Source of the DNA: Gracilimonas sediminicola
GTDB lineage: Bacteria; Bacteroidota; Rhodothermia; Balneolales; Balneolaceae
Length of the DNA: 64,000 nt
Reading direction: 5' to 3'
Assembly: GCF_024320785.1 (NCBI RefSeq)
Contig: NZ_JANDBC010000002.1
Coordinates: 372,001 to 436,000 of the forward strand
In this document: positions 41,221 through 49,685 of the stretch, one piece after another
Numbering within the stretch: the stretch's first letter is position 1
Layout of the letters: every line of letters starts with the position of its first letter
The notes under the pieces: model-generated
Seen by the model: only the letters and a program-made list of their open reading frames with translations
The model's database searches: none
Told to the model about the DNA's origin: nothing
Position numbers and translations under genes: made by a program

Positions 41221-42489
41221 CTACAAATAATCCCTTCCAATAAACGGCTTCAGTACCTCCGGCACTCTGACCTTCCCATTCTCTTCCTGGTAAGCCTCCA
41301 AAATTGCTGAAACAACACGCGGTAATGCCAGCCCCGATCCGTTCAGCGTGTGCAGCGTCTCAATTTCCTTTTCATCTTTTCGGTAGCGGAGTTGCATCCG
41401 GCGTGCCTGGAAACTTTCAAAATTGGAGCATGAGCTCACTTCCAGCCAGCGCTGTTGGCCCAGACTCCATACCTCAATATCATACTTTTTACTCTGTGTG
41501 AAGCCCATATCGCCGGTGCACATTAACAAAGTGCGGTATGGAAGTTCCAGTGCTTCGAGCAGTTTTTCAGCGTGTTCCCGCAAGCTTTCCAGTTCATCAT
41601 AAGAATCTTCCGGATTTACAATTTTCACCAGTTCCACTTTATCAAACTGATGCAGCCTGTTCAATCCACGAACGTCTTTTCCGTATGAACCGGCTTCCCG
41701 TCTCCAACAGGGAGTATGGCAGACATATTTCAGCGGCAGCTCTTTTAGCTCAATAATCTCATCACGATGGAAGTTTGTAACCGGCACTTCAGCCGTTGGA
41801 ATCGTAAAAAACTCATCCCGCGGAATCACATACATCATGTCTTCCTTATCGGGAATCTGTCCTGTTCCTCTCGCTGAGTCTTCATTCACAAAATAAGGAG
41901 CCTGAAGCTCGGTATATCCTGCCTTTCCTGCTTCATTGATGAAATAATTTATCAATGCTCTTTGTAGTTGAGCAACCCCACCTACATAAAAAGGGAAACC
42001 GGCACCCGTTACTTTCACACCTCGCTCAAAATCAACCCAGCCGTGCCGTTCAGTCAACTCCCAATGCGGTTTTCGCCAATCATTCTCGTTGGGCTGGCCC
42101 CAGGTTTTGAACGTCTCGTTATCATCTTCCGTGGCACCAACCGGAACGCTCGGGTGAGGAATATTCGGGATGCGGAGCAGCATGTCATCCCTTTTTTCAC
42201 GAAGCTCTTTAACCTCTTCTTCAATTTCCTTGATCCGCTCCTTCATCTGAGAGGTTTTCTTGATGATCTCCTGGGCTTCTTCCTTCTTTCCCTGCCCCAT
42301 CAGCTTTCCGATTTCCTTGGCCTTGGTGTTGCTTTCGCTTCGAAGCAAATCTCCCTCATGTACTTTAGACCTCCAGTCTTCATCCACGGACAGAACTTTT
42401 TCTACTACAGAAGTATCCTTCTCCCCCTTATTGATAATCGCCTTTTCTACCAATTCGCGGTTTTCTTTGATGAAGTTGATGTCGAGCAT
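41221..42489 (-). CDS. serS: Seryl-tRNA synthetase
   Basis: The class II synthetase charges tRNA-Ser with serine. The 422 residues have the long N-terminal coiled-coil arm (about 30-105, rich in KE and EEVKELREKRDD), motif 2 in HTPCWRREAGSYGKDVRGLNRLHQFDKVEL near 255-285 and motif 3 in GSGLALPRVVSAILEAYQ near 383-400. The serine-binding region is TAEVPV near 225. The gene stands alone; the 191-base gap upstream shows no T-box or other leader that I can recognise. Confidence 0.97.
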   Translation of the reverse strand: MLDINFIKENRELVEKAIINKGEKDTSVVEKVLSVDEDWRSKVHEGDLLRSESNTKAKEIGKLMGQGKKEEAQEIIKKTSQMKERIKEIEEEVKELREKRDDMLLRIPNIPHPSVPVGATEDDNETFKTWGQPNENDWRKPHWELTERHGWVDFERGVKVTGAGFPFYVGGVAQLQRALINYFINEAGKAGYTELQAPYFVNEDSARGTGQIPDKEDMMYVIPRDEFFTIPTAEVPVTNFHRDEIIELKELPLKYVCHTPCWRREAGSYGKDVRGLNRLHQFDKVELVKIVNPEDSYDELESLREHAEKLLEALELPYRTLLMCTGDMGFTQSKKYDIEVWSLGQQRWLEVSSCSNFESFQARRMQLRYRKDEKEIETLHTLNGSGLALPRVVSAILEAYQEENGKVRVPEVLKPFIGRDYL

Positions 42490-42680
42490 GTTTAGGTACG
42501 GTAAATTTCTTTTGATTTAAGCATCAAAGATAAGAGGTATTCGACTTTTTGTTACACCTTTTTTGAGCTTAATAATTCCCAGTAAACAGTTCCGCTGGAA
42601 GCGCTTTTCTTATTGATTACCTAAATAATTAAGGTTATCATCCAACAATCAAAGAATTTTTAGGGAGTTTAAGATAAAAT

Positions 42681-43163
42681 ATGAGTCATTTATTAGACGA
42701 TACCGATCTGGCTATTTTAAACCATCTTCAGGAGCATGGCCGGGCACAGCGAAACACCATTGCTGAATTGGTAAACTTGTCGGTTCCTTCGGTTTCCGAA
42801 CGAATGAAAAAACTGGAAGAACGCGGACTTATCGAAGGATATAAAGCCATCCTTAACAGCAAGAAATTTCACTTCGATATTACAGCCTTCATCTTTGTGC
42901 AGGTTGACGGTTCGGAAAACTATCAATCCTTTGTAGAGAGAGCTGCTGAAGAAAGAGAAATTTTAGAGTGCCATTCTATTACCGGAGACGGTTCACACTT
43001 CCTGAAAGTAAGAACAAAGAATACCGGTTCTTTTGAGAGCCTGCTTTCCAGAATTCAGGCCTGGGAAGGTGTCAGCAAAACCCGCTCAAACCTTGTTTTA
43101 TCCAGCTTTAAGGAAACAAGGTCGCTACCTGTAGAGCATGCTGTGGAGCTTATTAAGAAATAG
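42681..43163 (+). CDS. Lrp/AsnC-family transcriptional regulator
   Basis: The 160-residue protein has an N-terminal winged helix (LDDTDLAILNHLQEHGRAQRNTIAELVNLSVPSVSERMKKLEERGLIEGYKA), the Lrp/AsnC HTH pattern, and a C-terminal RAM domain with VQVDGSENYQSF and ECHSITGDGSHFLKVR, which binds an effector such as an amino acid and forms octamers. It is divergent from serS and upstream of the sigma-54 activator, 150 bases away. The regulon is not visible from the sequence. Confidence 0.92.
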   Translation: MSHLLDDTDLAILNHLQEHGRAQRNTIAELVNLSVPSVSERMKKLEERGLIEGYKAILNSKKFHFDITAFIFVQVDGSENYQSFVERAAEEREILECHSITGDGSHFLKVRTKNTGSFESLLSRIQAWEGVSKTRSNLVLSSFKETRSLPVEHAVELIKK

Positions 43164-43313
43164 AAGAGCGCTAATTTCCCTTCACATTTCATTTACTTAC
43201 TAAGGCAGGAATCGTTAACTTACGTCATTCTGACAGTATGTAATTCTAAAGGTATCAGTACTATCTATGCAGCTTGCCTGACACTGAGCTGATACTTTAA
43301 TTCTATTTTCTTT

Positions 43314-44606
43314 ATGGATCGAGAAGTTTTTCAAGAACAGTTTGGTTTGCTTGGTAAATCAGAAGCCATGCGGCAGGTTATCGACAAGATTATGCAGGTC
43401 GCTAAAACTGATATCACCGTAACTTTACAGGGCGAAAGCGGGGTCGGTAAAGATGTTACCGCCCGGGCCATCCATGCCATGAGCGACCGAAGCCGTAACA
43501 ACCTGGTTATAGTAAACTGCGGGGCCATCCCCGAGGGAATTATTGAAAGTGAATTATTTGGCCATGAAAAGGGAGCTTTTACCGGTGCCGAAACTTCCCG
43601 CGAAGGATACTTTGAGAAGGCTAACGGCGGCACCATCTTTCTGGATGAAATTGGCGATACTCCAAAGAATGTACAGGTAAAACTACTTCGTGTACTTGAA
43701 AACGGCGAGTTTTTCCGGGTAGGGTCCAGTAAAGTGCAAACTACCGACGTGCGTGTTATTGCTGCAACCAACCAAAATCTGTGGCAGATGGTGCAGGACG
43801 GTTCTTTTCGGGAAGACCTGTACTACCGCCTCGATACCGTTCAGATAAAACTCCCCCCTCTGCGCGACCGGCAAGAGGATATCATCCCTATCTTCCGGAA
43901 GTTTGTAGAGGAGTATTCGGCCCGATATGATTCCGTGTTTAAAGGTTTTTCTGATGACGCCCGGGAGCTGCTTATTTCCTATCGCTGGCCGGGAAACATC
44001 AGGGAGCTGAGGAATGTAGCCGAACAGCTGGTTGTACTCGAAAAGTCCCAGTTTATAGATACAGATAAGCTTCAAAAATATCTTAAAGGCCGGCAAAGAC
44101 AAGGCAGAACCGATAACCTGCCCATGGTAGCCGACGATGCTTATCAGGCAGAAAGCAAAGGTCCCGGCAGTGACTTTGACCATAAAGACCGCGAGCTGGT
44201 TTACCGGGCATTGGTTGAGTTGAGAAACGATATTGCCGACGTTAAAAAGATGTTTGCCAATTTCCTTTACTCCACCTTTTCAAACAAAGGCCTGAAGGCT
44301 TTACCGGCTTCCGTGCGCGACGAGATGGATAAAGCGGAAGTATCCGGTGTGAATGTTGATCTTGGTGACCACGCTACATTGGGAATGCAATCTATGCCCG
44401 AGCAGCCTGAATTAGATGAAGAGGAAGAATCGGAGCTTGTTGATTTCCTCCAGAACAATGAAATCCCCTCTATAGAGGAAGCAGAGAAATTTCTCATTCA
44501 TCAGGCCCTGAAACGGTTTGATGGAAACCGCCGAAAAGCATCCGAAACGCTGGGTGTAAGTGAACGAACCTTATACCGCAAATTGGATCAGTATGGCCTG
44601 GAATAG
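43314..44606 (+). CDS. Sigma-54-dependent transcriptional activator without receiver domain
   Basis: The 430-residue protein begins directly with the AAA+ domain: Walker A GESGVGKD at 40-47, the sigma-54 contact loop GAFTGA at 87-92, Walker B GGTIFLDEIGD at 105-115, and the lid at about 220-245. A Fis-like helix-turn-helix occupies the C-terminus (NRRKASETLGVSERTLYRKL). No receiver, PAS or GAF domain precedes it, so its activity must be controlled by other means. It overlaps the lptE-type gene by 14 bases; this order is common in Bacteroidota, linking it to outer membrane biogenesis. Confidence 0.93.
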   Translation: MDREVFQEQFGLLGKSEAMRQVIDKIMQVAKTDITVTLQGESGVGKDVTARAIHAMSDRSRNNLVIVNCGAIPEGIIESELFGHEKGAFTGAETSREGYFEKANGGTIFLDEIGDTPKNVQVKLLRVLENGEFFRVGSSKVQTTDVRVIAATNQNLWQMVQDGSFREDLYYRLDTVQIKLPPLRDRQEDIIPIFRKFVEEYSARYDSVFKGFSDDARELLISYRWPGNIRELRNVAEQLVVLEKSQFIDTDKLQKYLKGRQRQGRTDNLPMVADDAYQAESKGPGSDFDHKDRELVYRALVELRNDIADVKKMFANFLYSTFSNKGLKALPASVRDEMDKAEVSGVNVDLGDHATLGMQSMPEQPELDEEEESELVDFLQNNEIPSIEEAEKFLIHQALKRFDGNRRKASETLGVSERTLYRKLDQYGLE

Positions 44607-45108
44607 AATACTACTTTTAGTAACGGCTATCTTCTGCCTGAGCTTTAGCAGCTGCCTTCGTTACAGCTTTACCGGAGCCTCTATTCCTCAGGGCGTTAAT
44701 ACGATTTTCATTCCTTTCTTTCCGGATCAATCAAACAGCGGACTTGGGGATTTAAGCAACCGACTGAATGAAGCACTCATAAACAGGTTCGTAAATCAAA
44801 GCAAACTTCAGCTGGCAAATAATGAAAGTGATGCCGATGCCGTGTTGGACGGGGTGATAACCGGCTACACCAACCGCCCTTTCAGTATTGGAGGTGATGA
44901 ACAGTCTGACCAAAACGAGGTTACAATTACCGTTCGGGCAACCTTTAAATATGCCTCCAAAGAAGAAGCGGAATGGACCAACACCTTTTCCGGGAAGTTC
45001 ACATACGATCCTACTGATGACCCCATTAACGGGGAAAACGAAGCCGCAAACAGTGCTCTCGAACAAGCAGCAAATAACATGTTTAATGATGCCGTGAGTA
45101 ACTGGTAA
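44593..45108 (+). CDS. lptE: LPS-assembly lipoprotein LptE-like
   Basis: I start at ATG 44593, inside the activator gene, giving 171 residues and a signal peptide (MAWNRILLLVTAIFCLSFSSC) with a lipobox FSSC; the frame itself opens at 44560. The mature part begins RYSFTGASIPQGVNTIFIPFFPDQ, the characteristic LptE start in Bacteroidota, then NEALINRFVNQSKLQL and the beta strands of a TsgA/LptE fold. LptE plugs the LptD barrel that inserts lipopolysaccharide in the outer membrane. Overlap with the sigma-54 activator suggests translational coupling. Confidence 0.88.
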   Translation: MAWNRILLLVTAIFCLSFSSCLRYSFTGASIPQGVNTIFIPFFPDQSNSGLGDLSNRLNEALINRFVNQSKLQLANNESDADAVLDGVITGYTNRPFSIGGDEQSDQNEVTITVRATFKYASKEEAEWTNTFSGKFTYDPTDDPINGENEAANSALEQAANNMFNDAVSNW

Positions 45109-45164
45109 TTAGCTTTGATTGTAACCCTACTTCACTTTATTATTGTTCAGTCTTAATACAGCCC

Positions 45165-45791
45165 ATGCAACAACTGCCATTCAACATACCAAAGTCATTG
45201 TCTTCTTATGTAGAGAAGTTCGGGGATAATCCGGAGGAGATTACCCGGAAACTCAGGAAGCACCTAAAGAAAAGAGGTCCCGATGCGGTTGGCCATTTTC
45301 TACTATCATGGTTCTACCATCTGCAGGACAACAAAAAGGATGCTATTAAAGAGGCGTTGAAAGCAAAAACCTATGCACCCGGCAGTCCGTTAATGGAACA
45401 TTTACATTATTTCCTGGTCCACCCCGAAAAATTCGAAGCCGCTATCCCTACTACTTCTTACACCTCTTCTAAGCTTAAATTACAACAGGGTTCACGTACT
45501 TCACCTATATTGGATTTGGACAGGCTCATCGGAATGCTGGAAGCGGTGGAATCAAAACGTATTCAAATTCCTACCGATGATGAGGATTTTGATGATTCCG
45601 ACCTGAGTAAGGAGTCCGAAGAAATCGATGATGTGGTTACCGAAACGCTGGCCAAAATTCATTCAAAGCAAGGCCGGAAATCAGAGGCTATTAAAATGTA
45701 CGAACGGCTCATCGATAAGGATCAGGACAAGGCAGAGCATTATCAAAAGCAGATTGATAAGCTCAAGAATAAGCAGGAATCAGCCGACTGA
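45165..45791 (+). CDS. TPR-like helical protein of unknown function
   Basis: The 208-residue protein lacks a signal peptide. Its N-terminal part is helical and basic (EEITRKLRKHLKKRGPDAVGHFLLSWFYHLQDNKKDAIKEALKAK), a linker rich in Ser and Asp follows, and the C-terminal part VTETLAKIHSKQGRKSEAIKMYERL has the spacing of a tetratricopeptide repeat. It probably mediates protein contacts in the cytoplasm. It is 56 bases downstream of lptE, possibly in the same transcript, although TTTG/TATTATTG-like boxes lie in that gap. No named family recognised. Confidence 0.7.
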   Translation: MQQLPFNIPKSLSSYVEKFGDNPEEITRKLRKHLKKRGPDAVGHFLLSWFYHLQDNKKDAIKEALKAKTYAPGSPLMEHLHYFLVHPEKFEAAIPTTSYTSSKLKLQQGSRTSPILDLDRLIGMLEAVESKRIQIPTDDEDFDDSDLSKESEEIDDVVTETLAKIHSKQGRKSEAIKMYERLIDKDQDKAEHYQKQIDKLKNKQESAD

Positions 45792-45805
45792 TTGAACCCT
45801 ACTTC

Positions 45806-46429
45806 CTATTTAACAAAGGGATTATGCTGTTTCTCGTGAGCGATTGTAGTCTCAGGACCGTGCCCAGGGTAAACGGTAGTATTTTCAGGTAAAGTGTATA
45901 GCTTCTCTTCGATACTTTTTGACAGCAACTCAAAGTTACCTTTATATAAATCCGTTCGGCCGATGCTTTCTTTAAACAGAGCATCACCGGCTATAACCAA
46001 CTCCTGTTCCCGAAAATAGAGAGAGATGTGATCGGGGGAATGTCCGGGTGTGTATAAACAGTCAAATTCAAAATCGCCTATAGAGAATGAGCCCTCCGTC
46101 GGCAGAGCCTCCGGCTCAAAACCAAAGCCGGTTTCATTGATCCCAAACATCTGGGCCTGACTTCCAAAATTTTCCCACAGAAACCGATCTTCTGAGCACA
46201 GATAAACCCGTGCATCAAAGTCATTTCTCAATCGGCTTATTCCCAACACATGATCAACATGGGCATGGGTAAGCAAAACCGCCTTCAGCTCACCGGTCAT
46301 TTGTTCCTTCATCTTTTGATACTCGGTCTCGTTTGAGAAACCGGGATCAATAATCAGATGCTGCCCGTTTTTGGTGAGCAGATAGGTGTTTTCGAGAAAA
46401 GGGCCGACTTCAAATTTTTGAATTTCCAT
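45806..46429 (-). CDS. MBL-fold metallo-hydrolase (glyoxalase II-like)
   Basis: The 207-residue enzyme has the metal motif HAHVDH at 55-60 (HxHxDH), a further His in TPGHSPDHISLYF near 130, GDALFKESIGRTDL near 155 and a final PGHGPETT near 190. This matches the short hydroxyacylglutathione hydrolase-like group. It would hydrolyse a thioester or related substrate, but the physiological substrate is not defined. It is convergent with the TPR-like gene (14-base gap). The terminator of rpmE lies just upstream. Confidence 0.9.
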   Translation of the reverse strand: MEIQKFEVGPFLENTYLLTKNGQHLIIDPGFSNETEYQKMKEQMTGELKAVLLTHAHVDHVLGISRLRNDFDARVYLCSEDRFLWENFGSQAQMFGINETGFGFEPEALPTEGSFSIGDFEFDCLYTPGHSPDHISLYFREQELVIAGDALFKESIGRTDLYKGNFELLSKSIEEKLYTLPENTTVYPGHGPETTIAHEKQHNPFVK

Positions 46430-46437
46430 AGGCTACA

Positions 46438-46475
46438 TAAAAAAAGGATGCACCTTTGCAGATACATCCTTCTTA
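46438..46475 (-). terminator. Rho-independent terminator of rpmE
   Basis: On the minus strand a 7-bp stem (plus 46444-46450 with 46465-46471) is followed by a U run (A at 46439-46445). It lies about 18 bases after the rpmE stop at 46493. Confidence 0.75.
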
Positions 46476-46492
46476 AAAAACGATTGCTAAAA

Positions 46493-46714
46493 TTACTTGT
46501 CGTCGCCTTTACCGTATCGACGCTTAAAGCGGTCAACACGTCCGGCTGTAGACGTAAAAGTGTTACTCTTGGTGTAGAATGGATGGTTTTTAGAGTCAAC
46601 CTCGCTGCGATACACTCCGTCTTTGGTATCCATAGTGCTGCGGGTTTGTACCTCGGTACCATCGCTCATCACTACCGTAATTTCTTTGTAATCTGGATGA
46701 ATTCCTTTTTTCAT
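46493..46714 (-). CDS. rpmE: 50S ribosomal protein bL31, zinc-free (C-minus) form
   Basis: I start at ATG 46714, giving 73 residues beginning MKKGIHPDYKEITVVMSDGT; the frame opens further upstream at 46765. The length and the NHPFYTKSNTFTSTAGRVDRFKRRYG end match bL31, but all four zinc-binding cysteines are missing: the usual CSKCHPFYT reads DSKNHPFYT and no CxxC occurs near residue 16-20. This is the C-minus form that functions without zinc. A terminator follows. Confidence 0.92.
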   Translation of the reverse strand: MKKGIHPDYKEITVVMSDGTEVQTRSTMDTKDGVYRSEVDSKNHPFYTKSNTFTSTAGRVDRFKRRYGKGDDK

Positions 46715-46786
46715 GGTCTTATACTTGCTTGAAATTTGCAAAGGCCCTAAATATAAGGCTAACAAAAACTGAATTCAATCTAATTA

Positions 46787-48274
46787 TCACTCAAATTCAT
46801 CGTAGCCTTCTTCGTCTATATCTCCCAGCGAGGAGAACATAGAACCTAACATATCGGTGTACAATGTTTGGTCGTCCAGATCTTGCTTGCTGAGCATCGA
46901 ATTCTGATACAGCGCTTCCAGCACAAAGTCCATCCAGATTAATAATTCGGATGAATCGGCTTCGCGAACCTGAGATTGAACCAACTCCTTCAGCCCTTCC
47001 ACTCTGTTCAGCGACTTCTCATATTCTTTGTTTGAAATGGTGTCCGATATACTGATTTCATTGCCGTCAGCAAACCAATCCATAATTTCTTTGTAGGTCG
47101 ATTTCTTGTCTTCGGCTTTAGCCTGTGGATCGGGAAAGTGTGTCTTAAACATCTTACTTACTGCTTTGCCCAGAATATGTTTTGCAACGCTGATAGCTCC
47201 TTCCTGCTCACCTTCATACACCAGTTCAATTTTGCCGGTGAGAGCGGGAACCATATGATATAAATCGGCGATTCGAACCGTTGTCTCTTTCTCATTATTT
47301 AGAATGGCCCGGCGTTCTGCGGAGGATACAACCTGTTCCAGAGCGGTGATGGTCATCCGGGTAGAAACCCCACTTTTTTGATCAACATACTCGGATTCGC
47401 GTGCTTCAAAAGCGGCTTTTTCAATTACTTCACGATATAAATCGGGAATGTGAATTTTGATTCCACTTTCCCGTTCCTGCCAGGCTTCCTGTCGGGTAAT
47501 ATCTATTCCCACGCCCAGCTCTTTAGGATAGTGAGTAATAATCTGAGAGTCGATTCGGTCTTTGAGTGGAGTAATTATATTTCCACGGTTCGTGTAATCC
47601 TCAGGATTTGCAGAAAATGCCATCGACACATCTAAAGGTATTCTGACATTGAACCCCCGAATCTGAATATCCCGCTCCTGCATGATGTTCAACAACGCCA
47701 CCTGTATTCTGGGTTGAAGATCGGGCAGCTCATTGATTACAAAAATCCCACGGTTGGTTCGGGGAATCAGCCCAAAATTGATCACATTTTGATCAGCAAG
47801 CGTCAATTTCTTAGTAGCTGCTTTAATCGGGTCAATATCGCCAATTAAATCTGCAACGGTTGTATCCGGGGTGGCCAGTTTCTCACCATAACGGTAAGAG
47901 CGGTGAAGCCAGTCAATGGGCGTATCATCACCCTTTTCCTCAACTAATTCTTTGGCGTATTTCGACAGTGGGTTAAGCGGATCGTCATTGATTTCCGAGC
48001 CTTTAACAATGGGAATATACTCATCCAGGAAATTAACCAGCAGCCTTAACATTCGGGTTTTTGCCTGCCCCCGCAACCCAAGAAGAATCATATCGTGCCG
48101 GGAAAGAAGTGCGTGCTGAACTTGTGGAATTACTGTTTTATCGTATCCGAGTATTCCGGGGAAAAGCTCTTCACCGGACCTCATCTTCTGTATTAAATTC
48201 TTGCGTATCTCTTCCTTAACTGATATTGATTCCCAACCACTTTCCTTTAGTTCACCTAATGTACTCGCCTTCAT
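46787..48274 (-). CDS. AAA+ ATPase, MoxR/Mg-chelatase I-like
   Basis: The 495-residue protein has a modified Walker A GLRGQAKT at 66-73, a degenerate Walker B GIFVINELPDL at 176-186 (Asn where Asp is usual before Glu), then NIMQERDIQIRGF and SANPEDYTNRG with sensor residues, followed by a long C-terminal helical extension of about 150 residues. It resembles the MoxR/ChlI group that works with VWA-domain partners. No VWA or chelatase gene is next to it; the gene upstream is pabB and downstream is rpmE. Function unknown. Confidence 0.85.
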   Translation of the reverse strand: MKASTLGELKESGWESISVKEEIRKNLIQKMRSGEELFPGILGYDKTVIPQVQHALLSRHDMILLGLRGQAKTRMLRLLVNFLDEYIPIVKGSEINDDPLNPLSKYAKELVEEKGDDTPIDWLHRSYRYGEKLATPDTTVADLIGDIDPIKAATKKLTLADQNVINFGLIPRTNRGIFVINELPDLQPRIQVALLNIMQERDIQIRGFNVRIPLDVSMAFSANPEDYTNRGNIITPLKDRIDSQIITHYPKELGVGIDITRQEAWQERESGIKIHIPDLYREVIEKAAFEARESEYVDQKSGVSTRMTITALEQVVSSAERRAILNNEKETTVRIADLYHMVPALTGKIELVYEGEQEGAISVAKHILGKAVSKMFKTHFPDPQAKAEDKKSTYKEIMDWFADGNEISISDTISNKEYEKSLNRVEGLKELVQSQVREADSSELLIWMDFVLEALYQNSMLSKQDLDDQTLYTDMLGSMFSSLGDIDEEGYDEFE

Positions 48275-48336
48275 TCTGATCCTTCGATGTGCTATGATTT
48301 TTACTTCCTGTTTTCATAACCCACATTAAAGAGTCT

Positions 48337-49617
48337 TCATTCAGCTTCTTCGAAATTCTCGAAAATATTTGTAATCGCCCGGGCTTTTATCAGCGTCTCC
48401 TCCCACTCCGCCTTTGGGTCCGAGTCGCTGGTGATTGCCCCTCCCACCGGATAAACCAGCTTATCACCCTCCGAAATAGCCGTTCTGATGACCACATTAA
48501 AATCAAAATCCCCGTTTGGCCTTATATAACCCATGGCCCCGGAATAGATTCCGCGTTTGTAATCTTCGTACTTCTCGATGGCCTTCATGGAAGCAATCTT
48601 TGGCGCTCCCGTCATGGATCCCATAGGAAAGCAACTTTTTATAATCTCGATGCTATCGGTGTGAACGGGCACGGTACACTCAACCGTTGAAACCATTTGA
48701 TGCACCGTCTCAAAGCTCTGGATTTCAAACAAATTTGATACCTTCACGCTTTGGGTTTCCGCCACCCGACTGAGATCATTTCTCACCAGGTCAACAATCA
48801 TCAGGTTTTCCGCCCTCTCTTTCTCTGATTGGCGAAGTTTTTCGACATCAAGCAGTGCCTTGTCTCCGGCTTTCCGTGATGCAGTTCCTTTTATAGGTTG
48901 TGACCAAACACGATTAGCTGTCCTGGCTAAGAATCGCTCAGGAGATGAACAACAAATTGAAAGGCCTACGATATTTGCATAGCCACCAAAAGGAACCGGG
49001 CCTGCTGCTTTCATGGCTTCATACAAATCCCAGCTATCGCCTTTTATTTCAAATTCCAGGGGGTGAGACAAGTTTATTTCATAATACCTGCCTTCATAAA
49101 TGTCTTTCTTTGCCTGCTCTACCTTCCTGATATATTCAGATTCTGAAATCTGTCTTTTTGGGGTGATGGATATTTCTCCGGGCTCTAAGCCTTTTCGCAA
49201 TGCCTCATTCAGCTCGCCCTTCACAAATTTTACCTTGCCGGCTGCATCAATCTCAATTAAGGTCCCGGGAACCATGAAGTATAAATCAGGTGCGTTTATC
49301 AGCTCTTTATTATCGGACTGCAGGTTCTCAACATTGTTTTTTAGATCATATCCCAGATAGCCAAACAACCATTCGTTATGCTCTTTTTTGAACCGGCTCA
49401 GATAATCCCAGGGATCGCCTTTAAACGCTTGTACCGACTCCCCGTCCCATACCTCGATCTCGCTACCACGGGCTTTAATCCATGCCGAAGGCTGCATCGC
49501 CAGATAGCTTTTCGTGCTTGCCGGGTGACCGGGCATTTGAGATTCAAGCAGAATGACATCCCCCGCATCTCGTGATCTGCGCACTAAAGCCGATATGTAT
49601 AGTTCTGCTTTTTTCAT
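48337..49617 (-). CDS. pabB: Aminodeoxychorismate synthase component I
   Basis: The 426-residue chorismate-binding enzyme has PIKGTA near residue 240, the lysine motif that marks PabB rather than TrpE (PIAGT), together with LMIVDLVRNDLSRVA, FETVHQMVSTV and GSMTGAPKIASMKAIEKYE in order. It makes 4-amino-4-deoxychorismate for folate, using ammonia from a PabA glutaminase, which is not in the window. The N-terminal part is short and divergent. It is divergent from pyrD by 68 bases. Confidence 0.9.
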   Translation of the reverse strand: MKKAELYISALVRRSRDAGDVILLESQMPGHPASTKSYLAMQPSAWIKARGSEIEVWDGESVQAFKGDPWDYLSRFKKEHNEWLFGYLGYDLKNNVENLQSDNKELINAPDLYFMVPGTLIEIDAAGKVKFVKGELNEALRKGLEPGEISITPKRQISESEYIRKVEQAKKDIYEGRYYEINLSHPLEFEIKGDSWDLYEAMKAAGPVPFGGYANIVGLSICCSSPERFLARTANRVWSQPIKGTASRKAGDKALLDVEKLRQSEKERAENLMIVDLVRNDLSRVAETQSVKVSNLFEIQSFETVHQMVSTVECTVPVHTDSIEIIKSCFPMGSMTGAPKIASMKAIEKYEDYKRGIYSGAMGYIRPNGDFDFNVVIRTAISEGDKLVYPVGGAITSDSDPKAEWEETLIKARAITNIFENFEEAE

Positions 49618-49685
49618 ATAAAATAGGCGACCGATTATAAGGCTTCTTTCACTCTTTTTGAACGTTTTTTCGTATCATTGTCGCG

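Noticed and set aside
42490-42680. T-box leader of serS
   Set aside because: I could not find a T-box sequence or a terminator-antiterminator pair in the 191-base gap.
46787-48274. Magnesium chelatase of chlorophyll synthesis
   Set aside because: No BchD/BchH or other pigment genes are present and Walker B is degenerate; only the fold family is claimed.
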